Source: an uncultured Ilumatobacter sp.
GTDB taxonomy: Bacteria > Actinomycetota > Acidimicrobiia > Acidimicrobiales > Ilumatobacteraceae
DNA: 64,000 nt
Direction of reading: 5' to 3'
NCBI GenBank assembly: GCA_905182555.1
Contig: CAJJBX010000015.1
Location: 31,814-95,813, forward strand
Shown: one piece after another, positions 41,959 to 50,331 of the stretch
How the letters are laid out: each line of letters starts with the position of its first letter
Numbering within the stretch: position 1 is the first letter of the stretch
Notes under the pieces: generated by a model
Told to the model about the DNA's origin: nothing
Database searches by the model: none
Seen by the model: only the letters and a program-made list of their open reading frames with translations
Program-made: the position numbers and the translations under genes

Positions 41959-42540
41959 GTGATCCTGTCCGACCGCAGCCTCCGCGAACAGCTCGATGCT
42001 GGCCGCATCATTATCGACCCGCTCGACGATTCGCTGATCCAGCCGTCGTCGATCGACGTTCGGATCTCGAACTTGTTTCGTGTGTTCCGCAACCACACCG
42101 CTGGCGTGATTGACGTCAAGCGAGATATGACAGGGCTCACCGAGCTGATCGAGATGCCCTGTGACGAGCACGGCATTGGCGACGAACCGTTCATGCTGCA
42201 CCCCGGCGAATTCGTCCTGGGTTCGACCCTCGAACGGATGGCGATGCCCAACGACCTCGTCGGGCGTGTCGAAGGTAAGTCCAGCCTTGGGCGCCTTGGG
42301 CGCGATCCTCGACGAGCTGTCGACCATCATCGACGCCGGCTTCGACGAGCAGCAGCTGCAGCGCTCGCCAACGTCGCAAGCTTGCCAATCACGCTCTACC
42401 CAGGCATGAAGATCGGTCAGATCAGTTTCATGGAGATGACGTCACCTGCGGACCTGCCGTATGGCCAGGGCGCCAAGGGCAGCAAGTATCAGGGCCAGGC
42501 TGGCCCGACACCGAGCCGGTACTTCGAGAACTTCAGCTGA
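41959..42540 (+). CDS. dcd: dCTP deaminase with a corrupted active-site segment
   Basis: 193 residues. Residues 1-111 (LIQPSSIDVRISNLFRVFRN, FMLHPGEFVLGSTLERMAMP, GRVEGKSSLGRLG) and the last 56 (NVASLPITLYPGMKIGQISF, GSKYQGQAGPTPSRYFENFS) are excellent Dcd. The 23 residues between them, which should hold HSTAGF and the catalytic glutamate in GHxTLEL, read RDPRRAVDHHRRRLRR instead. In the next frame IIDAGFD is recovered, so paired indels plus changes in 42294-42362 are likely. As read the enzyme would be dead. Converges on the helicase gene. Confidence 0.8.
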   Translation: MILSDRSLREQLDAGRIIIDPLDDSLIQPSSIDVRISNLFRVFRNHTAGVIDVKRDMTGLTELIEMPCDEHGIGDEPFMLHPGEFVLGSTLERMAMPNDLVGRVEGKSSLGRLGRDPRRAVDHHRRRLRRAAAAALANVASLPITLYPGMKIGQISFMEMTSPADLPYGQGAKGSKYQGQAGPTPSRYFENFS

Positions 42541-42552
42541 CGATCCAGCCTC

Positions 42553-42601
42553 GACGGCGACGTGGTGTCAGCGACGTGGTGTCAGACACCACATCGCCGT
42601 C
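42553..42601. terminator. Bidirectional hairpin between dcd and the DEAD-box gene
   Basis: The arms at 42553-42569 and 42585-42601 pair at 16 of 17 positions. The right arm contains the perfect palindrome GTGGTGTC-A-GACACCAC (42576-42592). A 14-bp unit GCGACGTGGTGTCA is tandemly duplicated at 42557-42584. It lies between convergent genes, 12 bases from each stop. Confidence 0.7.
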
Positions 42602-42611
42602 AGTTCAGAAA

Positions 42612-44759
42612 TCAGTCGGTGTATCGACGAGCCTTGACCGGCTTGCCGCGCATCGTTGCGCGGTCCATGGCCTCGATCACGCGATCGACATCGTCCGACG
42701 GCACGCCGACAACCGAGTGCTGTTCTGAGATGCGGATTGGTCCGATTTGGCGGCCAGTGAGGCCTGACTCGTTCGCGATGGCGCCGACGAGGTCGCCCGG
42801 ACGGACGCCGCTCTTACGGCCGAGGCTGATGAAGATGAAGCCGGTGTCGGAGTTATCGAAGTCGCGCTTCTTGCCCTGCCGGTCATCGCGGTCGAACTTC
42901 TTCTTGCCCTTGCCCTTGTCGTCCCATTCGCGATCGTCGCGATGGCGAGCCTTACCGTCGGAACGCTTGTCCTTGTAGTCGCTGCTGCGCTCGTTGCGCA
43001 CCGAAGCGTCGGGGATCTCGCGCTCGTCCATCACGGCGCCACGAGCTTCGTGGACGAGCTTGATGGCGGCGAGCGCAATGTTGCGATCGCTGTCTTCGCC
43101 AGCCAGGGAGTGCAGGACCTTGTTGAAGTCTTCGAGGTCGGGTGCGGTCAGGGCTTCACGGATCTGGGTGACGGTGACCTCGACCTGACGGGCACGCAGG
43201 TCGGCCACGCTTGGCACCCTGCCGACCTCGATGGTCGTCTTCATGAGGCGTTCGATGTTGCCAAGCTGACGGCGGTCTCGCGGATCGGCCAGCGTGATTG
43301 CGGTGCCCTCGCGGCCTGCTCGACCGACACGGCCAATGCGGTGGACGTAGCTCTCGGCAGCTGCGGGAACGTCGTAGTTGACGACGTGGGTGAGCGTGTC
43401 GACGTCGAGGCCGCGAGCTGCCACGTCGGTTGCGACGAGCAATTCGGCGGTGCCATCGCGCAGGCGTGCCATGACGCGGTCGCGCTGCGACTGGTCCATG
43501 CCTCCGTGGAGTGCCTCGGCTCGGTAACCGCGAAGGCCCATGGTGGCGGTCAACTGGTCGACGTCCATGCGGGTACGGCAGAACACGATTGCCGCGTCAG
43601 GGGTTTCGATGTCGAGGATGCGACCGAGCGCATACGGCTTGTCGTTGCGCTTGACGAAGTACACCTTCTGGCGAATGAGCTTCTGGCTCTCTTGCGTTTC
43701 GGCCTTGCCGATTTTGATCTTCTCAGGGTTGCGCTGGTGGCGCTTTGCGATCGAGTGGATCCGCGGCGGCATCGTGGCAGAGAACATCACCGTTTGGCGA
43801 TCAGTCGGTGTGCTCTCAAGAATGGACTCGATGTCGTCGGTGAAGCCCATGTCGAGCATCTCGTCGGCCTCATCGAGGATGACGGTCTTGATCTTGTCGA
43901 GCCGCAGCGAGCCACGACCGATGTGATCGATTGCTCGGCCAGGGGTCGCCACGACGACGTGCGCGCCACGATCGAGGGCGCCGAGCTGACGGCCAATTGG
44001 CTGGCCACCGAACACCGGCACCACCTTGGCGCCGAGCTTTTTACCGTATTTGACGATGGCTTCGCTGACCTGAACGGCCAGCTCGCGGGTTGGCGTCAGG
44101 ACCAGCACCGAAGGTGCATCTGGAAAGCCGGGCTCGATGGCGTTGAGCGCCGGGAGTGCGAACGCGGCGGTCTTGCCCGTGCCGGTTGCTGCCTGGCCGA
44201 GCATGTCTCGACCCGTCAACAGCAGCGGGATCGTCTCACGCTGAATCGGTGTGGGCTCTTCGTAGCCAAGGTCGTTGAGCGTGTCGACGAGTTCCTGGCG
44301 CAGACCGAGTGCGGCGAATCCCTTGACGGCTGGTTCGGGCTCCGGCTCTGGCTCTGCGGCGGGCTCTGGCTCTGTGGCGTCAGCTGGTTCGGGCTCGGCC
44401 TCGGCAACTGGTGCGGGCTCTACTTCGCCGGTCTCGGTGGCTGCGGGGGCTTCGTCAGCTGTGGCATCTGCCGAGTCGGAGGCTTCGGCAGATGCCTCAT
44501 TGGCAGAAGTGTCGGCTGCTTTGGACCGTTCGAAGCCAGCCATAATTGCGTCGATGTCATCGTCGTCGACGTCGTCTGCGTCGACATCGTCCACGTCGAC
44601 GGCAACGAGGTCGTCATCGCTGATTTCGTCGAGCGCCTCGTCAGCGGGCTGATCGGCCTCGTCTGATGCGGGCGCGAGACGCGTGATATCGACAAAGTCG
44701 GGATCTGTTCGCTCGGTGGGGTTTGGTCGCGACCAGCTGCCGGTGTCGTCTGTACTCAT
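42612..44759 (-). CDS. deaD: DEAD-box RNA helicase, DeaD/CsdA type
   Basis: 715 residues from ATG 44759 (AGGAGCAATGTG upstream). An acidic Ala/Glu/Pro-rich N-terminal extension of about 145 residues precedes the helicase core: Q motif PTPIQRETIPLLL, Walker A AATGTGKTAAF, DEAD (VILDEADEMLDMGF), SAT (FSATMPP) and motif VI YVHRIGRVGRAGREG. A charged linker and a DbpA-type RNA-binding domain (FIFISLGRKSGVRPGDLVGA) end the protein. It unwinds structured RNA, for example in ribosome assembly or cold adaptation. Confidence 0.95.
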   Translation of the reverse strand: MSTDDTGSWSRPNPTERTDPDFVDITRLAPASDEADQPADEALDEISDDDLVAVDVDDVDADDVDDDDIDAIMAGFERSKAADTSANEASAEASDSADATADEAPAATETGEVEPAPVAEAEPEPADATEPEPAAEPEPEPEPAVKGFAALGLRQELVDTLNDLGYEEPTPIQRETIPLLLTGRDMLGQAATGTGKTAAFALPALNAIEPGFPDAPSVLVLTPTRELAVQVSEAIVKYGKKLGAKVVPVFGGQPIGRQLGALDRGAHVVVATPGRAIDHIGRGSLRLDKIKTVILDEADEMLDMGFTDDIESILESTPTDRQTVMFSATMPPRIHSIAKRHQRNPEKIKIGKAETQESQKLIRQKVYFVKRNDKPYALGRILDIETPDAAIVFCRTRMDVDQLTATMGLRGYRAEALHGGMDQSQRDRVMARLRDGTAELLVATDVAARGLDVDTLTHVVNYDVPAAAESYVHRIGRVGRAGREGTAITLADPRDRRQLGNIERLMKTTIEVGRVPSVADLRARQVEVTVTQIREALTAPDLEDFNKVLHSLAGEDSDRNIALAAIKLVHEARGAVMDEREIPDASVRNERSSDYKDKRSDGKARHRDDREWDDKGKGKKKFDRDDRQGKKRDFDNSDTGFIFISLGRKSGVRPGDLVGAIANESGLTGRQIGPIRISEQHSVVGVPSDDVDRVIEAMDRATMRGKPVKARRYTD

Positions 44760-44826
44760 CACATTGCTCCTCGAAGAATGGAACAACGATACGGACCAGC
44801 AACGCGAACCGTCGTTGACGCTCGTC

Positions 44827-47118
44827 TCAGGCAGGAGTGAGTGGGCCGTCGTCGAGCTTGGCGGCTGCCAGCTCGGCTTCGACGAGCGGTGCGTTGCCTT
44901 CGTGGAACTTGGCCTCGCCTGCTTCGATGGCTTCGAGGAGGTGAATCGAGATGTCGGCGACCTTGACCTCGTGCTCTTCTTTTCCAGCGCCCTTCACTCC
45001 GTCGTCGAGCATGATGTAGCAGAAGGGGCAGGCGGTGGCGACGCGGCTGGCGCCCGTAGAAATTGCCTGGGCAGCGCGTTCGTCGTTCACCTTGGTGCCG
45101 GTGTTTTCTTCCATCCACATACGGGCGCCACCGGCGCCACAGCACATTCCCTTGGTGCCGTTGAGAGACATTTCGACGACTTCGATGCCCTTGATGGCGC
45201 CAACAACCTTGCGCGGCGCGACGTAGACATCGTTGTGGCGACCGAGATAACAGGAGTCGTGGTACGTGATGCGCTCTTCGAGGGTGGCCTGTGAAACGTC
45301 AAGCTGGCCCGAATCGATGAGCTGCTCGAGCAGTTGCGTGTGGTGGATCACTTCGTAGTTGCCACCGAGCTGCGGGTACTCGTTTTTCAACGTGTTGAGG
45401 CAGTGCGGGCACTGGGCAATGATCTTCTTGACGCCCATCTCGTTGAGCATCTCGACGTTCGGCTGGGCAAGCATCTGGAACAGGTACTCGTTGCCCGAGC
45501 GGCGGGCGGAGTCGCCGGTGCACATCTCGGACGGGCCAAGAATGGCGACGTCGATGCCGGCACGGCGCAACAGCTGAGCCATTGCCTGTGTGACCTTCTT
45601 GTTCTTGTCGTCGAAGGAACCGGCGCACCCGACCCAGTAGAGGTACTCGTGCTGGAGCGCTTGGCCCGGATCGACGATCGTGACGCCGTCCATACCGTCG
45701 GCCCAGTCGCCGCGTTCGCCCTGGTTGAGGCCCCATGGGTTGAACTGGTTTTCCATCGCACGGTAAGCGTTGCCGAGTTCAGGGGGGAAGTTCGACTCCA
45801 TCAGCGACAGGTAGCGACGCATGTCGAAGATCTTGTCGGTGATTTCGATGCCGACTGGGCAGATTTCGTCGCACGCCTTGCAGGTGGTGCATGCCCAGAT
45901 CTCTTCGGCGGTGATCCGCTCGAACAGGTTGTTGGCCGAGATGGTGATTTCTTTATCTTCGCCGAGCGGTGCGCTGACTGCTGGCGAACCGGAGGCGGCC
46001 ATGACCGCACCAGCCTTGAGGACGATCTCGCGCGGGTCGAGTGATTTGCCAGTGGCGTGGGCTGGGCAGACGCTGGTGCAACGGCCGCACATGGTGCAGG
46101 CATCGAGGTCGAGCAGCTGCTTCCACGTGAAGTCTTCGACAACCGAGGCACCGAACGACTCGAGCTCGGTCTCCATCAAGTTGGCCATTGGCCGCATGGC
46201 ACCCTTGGGACGGTCTTTGTCCTTGAGGTACATGTTGATTGGCGACGTGAAGATGTGGCGCAGCATTGTGAGGGGCAGGATCGCGAGGAAGGCGACGAAA
46301 GCTGCAACGTGACCAATCCACCACCACTGGTGCCAGGTGCTGAGTGCTGACTGCGACATGCCGTCGACCAGCGTCGAGAGTGGGTAGCCAACGAAGCTCC
46401 ACTTTTCGTATTCCGGGCCGCCTTCGAGTGCGATGCGGAACATCTCGGCGCCGTAGCCGGTGATACCGATGGCGAAGAAGACTCCGAGGATGATTGCGTG
46501 TTCGGGCTTCGACTTGATGCGGATGCGGTACGGGCGCTGCACGTAGCGGCGCACGATTGCCCACACGATGCCGCCGAGGAACACGAGGCCAGCGGCGTCG
46601 CCAATGAAGGCATAGGCCTTATAGGTGGTGCCATGGAGGAACTTGAGCTGCTCGGGCATCTGGTGGTCGACTTCGAGGACCGTGGTGACACCGAGCAGCA
46701 CCAGGAACCCGAAGTAGATCATCGAGTGCATGAGGCCGGCACCGGCATCACGCAGGAGTGTCTGCATGTAGACACCGGCGCGGAAGTCCTTGAGGCGCCG
46801 CTTGGCGTTCTTGGTGGTGGTGCGGCGCTGCGACGGTGCGCCGCGTTCCCAGTTCTTCATCCGGAAGCTGAACATGATGCCGACCCAGATGAGCAGCACG
46901 GGAATAACCGTGTAGAACGCAACCTGGATTGCACCCGGGATGTTGACAAACACGGTGCGATGGATCGGGCTGTCGCTTTTCCACCCCGTGATCTGCGGAA
47001 TGATGCCCGAGACGAGTGTGAACAGGCCTGCAGCAGTGAACAGAACCAACGCGAGTTGGTTCGGCTTCACCCGCTTCGGCTCGGTGTCCGGCGCGGGGGT
47101 TTCGGTAGCAGCACTCAT
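44827..47118 (-). CDS. EtfD-like membrane Fe-S oxidoreductase
   Basis: 763 residues. The N-terminal third has about six membrane segments (LALVLFTAAGLFTLVSGIIP; YFGFLVLLGVTTV). Two [4Fe-4S] motifs (CTMCGRCTSVCP and CTTCKACDEICP) and two CCG domains (YWVGCAGS, CPHCLNTL; HDSCYLGRHNDV, MCCGAGGARMWMEE) follow, the architecture of mycobacterial Rv0338c/EtfD. That protein passes electrons from ETF to menaquinone during fatty acid oxidation. Acyl-CoA dehydrogenases such as the AliB-like one would feed it. Confidence 0.85.
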   Translation of the reverse strand: MSAATETPAPDTEPKRVKPNQLALVLFTAAGLFTLVSGIIPQITGWKSDSPIHRTVFVNIPGAIQVAFYTVIPVLLIWVGIMFSFRMKNWERGAPSQRRTTTKNAKRRLKDFRAGVYMQTLLRDAGAGLMHSMIYFGFLVLLGVTTVLEVDHQMPEQLKFLHGTTYKAYAFIGDAAGLVFLGGIVWAIVRRYVQRPYRIRIKSKPEHAIILGVFFAIGITGYGAEMFRIALEGGPEYEKWSFVGYPLSTLVDGMSQSALSTWHQWWWIGHVAAFVAFLAILPLTMLRHIFTSPINMYLKDKDRPKGAMRPMANLMETELESFGASVVEDFTWKQLLDLDACTMCGRCTSVCPAHATGKSLDPREIVLKAGAVMAASGSPAVSAPLGEDKEITISANNLFERITAEEIWACTTCKACDEICPVGIEITDKIFDMRRYLSLMESNFPPELGNAYRAMENQFNPWGLNQGERGDWADGMDGVTIVDPGQALQHEYLYWVGCAGSFDDKNKKVTQAMAQLLRRAGIDVAILGPSEMCTGDSARRSGNEYLFQMLAQPNVEMLNEMGVKKIIAQCPHCLNTLKNEYPQLGGNYEVIHHTQLLEQLIDSGQLDVSQATLEERITYHDSCYLGRHNDVYVAPRKVVGAIKGIEVVEMSLNGTKGMCCGAGGARMWMEENTGTKVNDERAAQAISTGASRVATACPFCYIMLDDGVKGAGKEEHEVKVADISIHLLEAIEAGEAKFHEGNAPLVEAELAAAKLDDGPLTPA

Positions 47119-47173
47119 ACGAGGTCAAATCTACTCGCGGCTCACTGCCGACCACAGATCCGCCGCTAAACAA

Positions 47174-47254
47174 TTGCGTATGGGGTCAGGCCCCTTTCGC
47201 AACTCTGTTGCGTTGTGTCACAGAGTTGCGAAAGGGGCCTGACCCCATACGCAA
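47174..47254. repeat. 34-bp perfect inverted repeat containing nested GGGGTCAGGCCCC hairpins
   Basis: Bases 47174-47207 are the exact reverse complement of 47221-47254 around a 13-bp loop. Each arm can itself fold (TTGCG, GGGG / CCCC, CGCAA). It begins directly at the end of the 47255-47998 gene and is 56 bases upstream of the EtfD-like start, so it can terminate the former. The same arm occurs once near 52.03 kb, so the unit is a dispersed element. Confidence 0.9.
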
Positions 47255-47998
47255 CTATTGGCGGAGGGAGGAGAGGCCGTGCAGGAAGAACTCGACGGCG
47301 CGGCCAAGGGGTGATTCGACAAGGTTGAGTTCGCCGAAAGTCAGCGTGGCACCGAATGGTGCAGTCCAGTACTCGGCGGCCCCGGGGCGCTCTGGACCCC
47401 ACGGGCCGACGTAGAGGTACGGCTCGTCGATGCCACCATCGCCCGCTGCCGCTCCGAGGTTGACCCGTACATCAGGCTTTGCTGCAAGGTCGATGCCGAA
47501 GTCGAAATGCTCGGGCCACAGACGGCCGACGGACGCGGCAGCGGACGGAATGGACGAGACGGCTTCCTCTAATGCCCGTTGGCCGAGCAGATACCACTCA
47601 CCGAGGACAGCCGCCGTGTCGCTGTCGAGCAGGATTGTCTCGTCGGGATCACCCAGTGGAGGTGTATCGCCACCGACCCAGAAGTCGGCGTTTGGTTCGA
47701 ATCCAATTGCGTTGCACAACCCGCGAATCGTGTTACCGACAACCATCTCAACCTGTGTGGTGGCATTGAGTTCTCTGACGTCGCCGCCGGTCACGCGCTC
47801 AATAAAAAGCGACCCACCGACGAGTCGGACGCGTTCGCGCTCGGGGCCCACTGGAGGTGTGCCAAACCCGCCCGGAAGCGGCACGAGGTCGAACAGCCCG
47901 TCATGGCGAAACCGGGCCTGACCAAGCACGTGGGTTGCGACGCGCTGCGCGAGATCTCGCTGCCGAGCCCAGTGGTCGGGAAGCGGATGAAAGTTCAT
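47255..47998 (-). CDS. conserved-looking actinobacterial protein of unknown function
   Basis: 247 residues from ATG 47998. The sequence reads as a real gene (VEMVVGNTIRGLCNAIGFEP, LDSDTAAVLGEWYLLGQRAL, EPYLYVGPWGPERPG, EYWTAPFGATLTF) with no signal peptide or membrane helix. I do not recognise catalytic residues. It has two mixed alpha/beta halves, the second tryptophan- and proline-rich. It is alone between the EtfD-like gene and a cyclic-nucleotide-binding gene. Confidence 0.75.
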   Translation of the reverse strand: MNFHPLPDHWARQRDLAQRVATHVLGQARFRHDGLFDLVPLPGGFGTPPVGPERERVRLVGGSLFIERVTGGDVRELNATTQVEMVVGNTIRGLCNAIGFEPNADFWVGGDTPPLGDPDETILLDSDTAAVLGEWYLLGQRALEEAVSSIPSAAASVGRLWPEHFDFGIDLAAKPDVRVNLGAAAGDGGIDEPYLYVGPWGPERPGAAEYWTAPFGATLTFGELNLVESPLGRAVEFFLHGLSSLRQ

Positions 47999-48067
47999 GC
48001 GTTCACCCTACGCAACCGGCTGGAGCTGAGATTGGCGTCGGAACGGTGCCTCACCTGAGCGTGGCGC

Positions 48068-48493
48068 TTAGCCGAAGACGGTGCGATCCATTTCGCGGAT
48101 GCGCGACGCGAGGACGCCCATCAGCTTGTGCGAGATTGCCGGCACGTCGTCGAGGACGCCGAGGAACCGACGCTGGTCGATCACGAGGAGCGTGCAATCG
48201 GTGGCGCAGATCGCCGAGGCGGTGCGCGGCCCGTGATCGAGCAGTGAGAGTTCGCCAACAACGTCGCCAGCACCGAGCGTGGCGATCTTGCGGCCGCTGC
48301 GTTTGATGGTGATGTCGCCGCTCATGATGACGAATGCTTCGCGTCCGGTCTGGCCCTGATCGACGATCATGGTGCCCGCGGTCATGGTGATCTCGTCCGC
48401 GACCTTCGCGACCTTCTCGAGTTCCTTCTTGCTGCACGCGCTGAAGAGCGGAACGTTTTTGAGGGACTCGAGCTGGAGCTTCTTGCTGGCCAT
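48068..48493 (-). CDS. cyclic-nucleotide-binding domain protein
   Basis: 141 residues consisting of one cNMP-binding domain: LKNVPLFSACSKKELEKVAK, then the phosphate-binding cassette DVVGELSLLDHGPRTASAI. No DNA-binding or catalytic domain follows, so it is a stand-alone sensor that must act by binding partners. The RTA triad suggests cAMP binding could be retained. Confidence 0.85.
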   Translation of the reverse strand: MASKKLQLESLKNVPLFSACSKKELEKVAKVADEITMTAGTMIVDQGQTGREAFVIMSGDITIKRSGRKIATLGAGDVVGELSLLDHGPRTASAICATDCTLLVIDQRRFLGVLDDVPAISHKLMGVLASRIREMDRTVFG

Positions 48494-48588
48494 CTCGACA
48501 CCTTAGACGCACGCCCGATTTGTTGGCCAACGAATGCCAGGCTGCACTCCGGTAGCGCCCGATCAGGCACGGCTGTTTGGTCAGGGGC

Positions 48589-50250
48589 TCAGAACGTAAT
48601 GAGCGGTTGAAGGTAGTCGTCGGGAGCGACGAAGCCGAGCAGGTTGAAGACGGTCGCGGCAACATTCGCCAGGCCGTGTGCATCACCGGGGGCTGCGTCG
48701 ACCATGTGGTACTCGCCGTCGTAGTTCGGATCGTGGATTGCGAATGGCACGGGCGACAGTGTGTGGCTCGTCTTGGGATGCTTGTCGCCCGATGAGTCGA
48801 CGGTGTACATCACGTCGGCATTGCCGTGGTCGGCGGTGTAAATGATGACGCCTCCGAGTTCGTCGATGACCTCGACCAGCTGCGCCATGCACTCGTCGAT
48901 AACTTCCATTGCTTCGACCGTCGCGTGCAAGTGGCCGGTGTGGCCGACCATGTCGCCACTCGGGAAGTTCAGCCGACCGAACTGGTACTCACCTGACCGC
49001 AGGAGATCGATGGTTTCGGCGGTGATCTCACGGACCTTCATCGCAGGGGTCGTATCGAACTCGACGTTGTCAGACGGGATCTCGACGTAGGTTTCGAGCG
49101 ACTCGTTGATGTAGCCCGACTTGTTGCCGTTCCAGAAGTAGGTCACGTGGCCGAATTTCTGGGTCTCGCTGATCGCGAAGCTTCTGACGCCCTCGGCACA
49201 CAAGAACTCGCCCATGGTGCGGTCGATTGCCGGAGGATCAACGAGGTAGCGCTTCGGGATGAGCGCGTCGCCGTCGTATTGCAACATGCCGGCGTAGAAC
49301 ACGTCGGGGTGCTGCTCGCCGTTGGCGCCGGCGCGGTCGAACACGTCGAAGTCGGCTTCTTCGTAGGCGCGTGAGATCTCGATAGAACGGTCGCCGCGGT
49401 AGTTGAACAGCAGGACCGCGTCGCCGTCGTGCATCGCGCCGACTGGTTGCTTGGCAGCGTCTCCGACGACGAATCGACCGAGGTACTGATCGCCCTTGTC
49501 GGTCTCGGCGTACATTGTCTCGACCGCATCGGTTGCAGACGCGAACACGGGGCCTTCGCCGTGGGTGTGGCAGAGGTAGCCGCGTTCGACCATGTCCCAA
49601 TCGGCTTCGTAGCGGTCCATCGTGATCGTCATTCGACCGCCGCCGGAAGCAATCCGAAAGTTGCGTTCGTGGCCGTCGCTCGCTCCAGCAGCGTTGATCT
49701 CGCTCAGCACCGCTTCGGTCTGTTGGATGTACGTGAGGGCACTGCGCTGAGCGACGTCACGCCCGTCGTGGAGGATATGGACGGCGCAGCTCGTCACGCC
49801 CTCGTCAGCCGCTCGGCGGAGCAATTGGTAGAGGTGCTCAGTCGTCGAATGTACGCCGCCATTGGAGTGGAGGCCGAGCAGATGAAGAGTGTTGGCCGCT
49901 CCGCACTCGACTGCCTGCTTCCAGACGTCAGTCTCGAAGATCGCCCCGCTCGCCAGCGCCTTGTTCACCAACTTGGCTCCCTGGGCGAAGATCCGCCCCG
50001 CGCCGAGTGCGTTGTGGCCGACCTCGCTATTGCCCATGTCGTCGTCGGTCGGCAATCCGACTGCCGGCCCGTGTGCCGCCAACTCGGTATACAGCTCGCT
50101 TGCGGTAAGCAGGTCGAGTGTGGGTGTACTTGCCTCGGTCACCGCGTTGCTTGGGCCTGCAGGAGCAACACCAACACCGTCAGCGACGATGACAAGGACC
50201 GGGCCGGGCCGACCGGAGAACGACGGGTGCTGACTGAGCGATAGCGCCAT
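48589..50250 (-). CDS. gpmI: 2,3-bisphosphoglycerate-independent phosphoglycerate mutase
   Basis: 553 residues. The first metal site is LVIVADGVGVAP, and the phosphorylated serine lies in DDDMGNSEVGHNALGAGR. GDMVGHTGHLHATVEAM and IIYTADHGNADVMY give the remaining metal ligands. It interconverts 3- and 2-phosphoglycerate in glycolysis. The inserted phosphatase-transfer domain (HILHDGRDVAQRSA) is intact and length is normal. Confidence 0.95.
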   Translation of the reverse strand: MALSLSQHPSFSGRPGPVLVIVADGVGVAPAGPSNAVTEASTPTLDLLTASELYTELAAHGPAVGLPTDDDMGNSEVGHNALGAGRIFAQGAKLVNKALASGAIFETDVWKQAVECGAANTLHLLGLHSNGGVHSTTEHLYQLLRRAADEGVTSCAVHILHDGRDVAQRSALTYIQQTEAVLSEINAAGASDGHERNFRIASGGGRMTITMDRYEADWDMVERGYLCHTHGEGPVFASATDAVETMYAETDKGDQYLGRFVVGDAAKQPVGAMHDGDAVLLFNYRGDRSIEISRAYEEADFDVFDRAGANGEQHPDVFYAGMLQYDGDALIPKRYLVDPPAIDRTMGEFLCAEGVRSFAISETQKFGHVTYFWNGNKSGYINESLETYVEIPSDNVEFDTTPAMKVREITAETIDLLRSGEYQFGRLNFPSGDMVGHTGHLHATVEAMEVIDECMAQLVEVIDELGGVIIYTADHGNADVMYTVDSSGDKHPKTSHTLSPVPFAIHDPNYDGEYHMVDAAPGDAHGLANVAATVFNLLGFVAPDDYLQPLITF

Positions 50251-50331
50251 GACGTCAGGCTAAGGCAGCCGGACCGCCTCACGCTGAAGTCGCTGTTCGC
50301 CGAGAAGTAGAAGCGGTCCTACGATCAACCC

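Noticed and set aside
42942..44666. 574-codon open frame antisense to the DEAD-box helicase gene
   Set aside because: High-GC shadow frame; its cysteine/histidine-rich translation mirrors helicase codons.
47174..47254. Inverted repeat considered as terminal repeats of an insertion sequence
   Set aside because: Only 13 bp lie between the arms and there is no transposase; a palindromic hairpin element explains it better.
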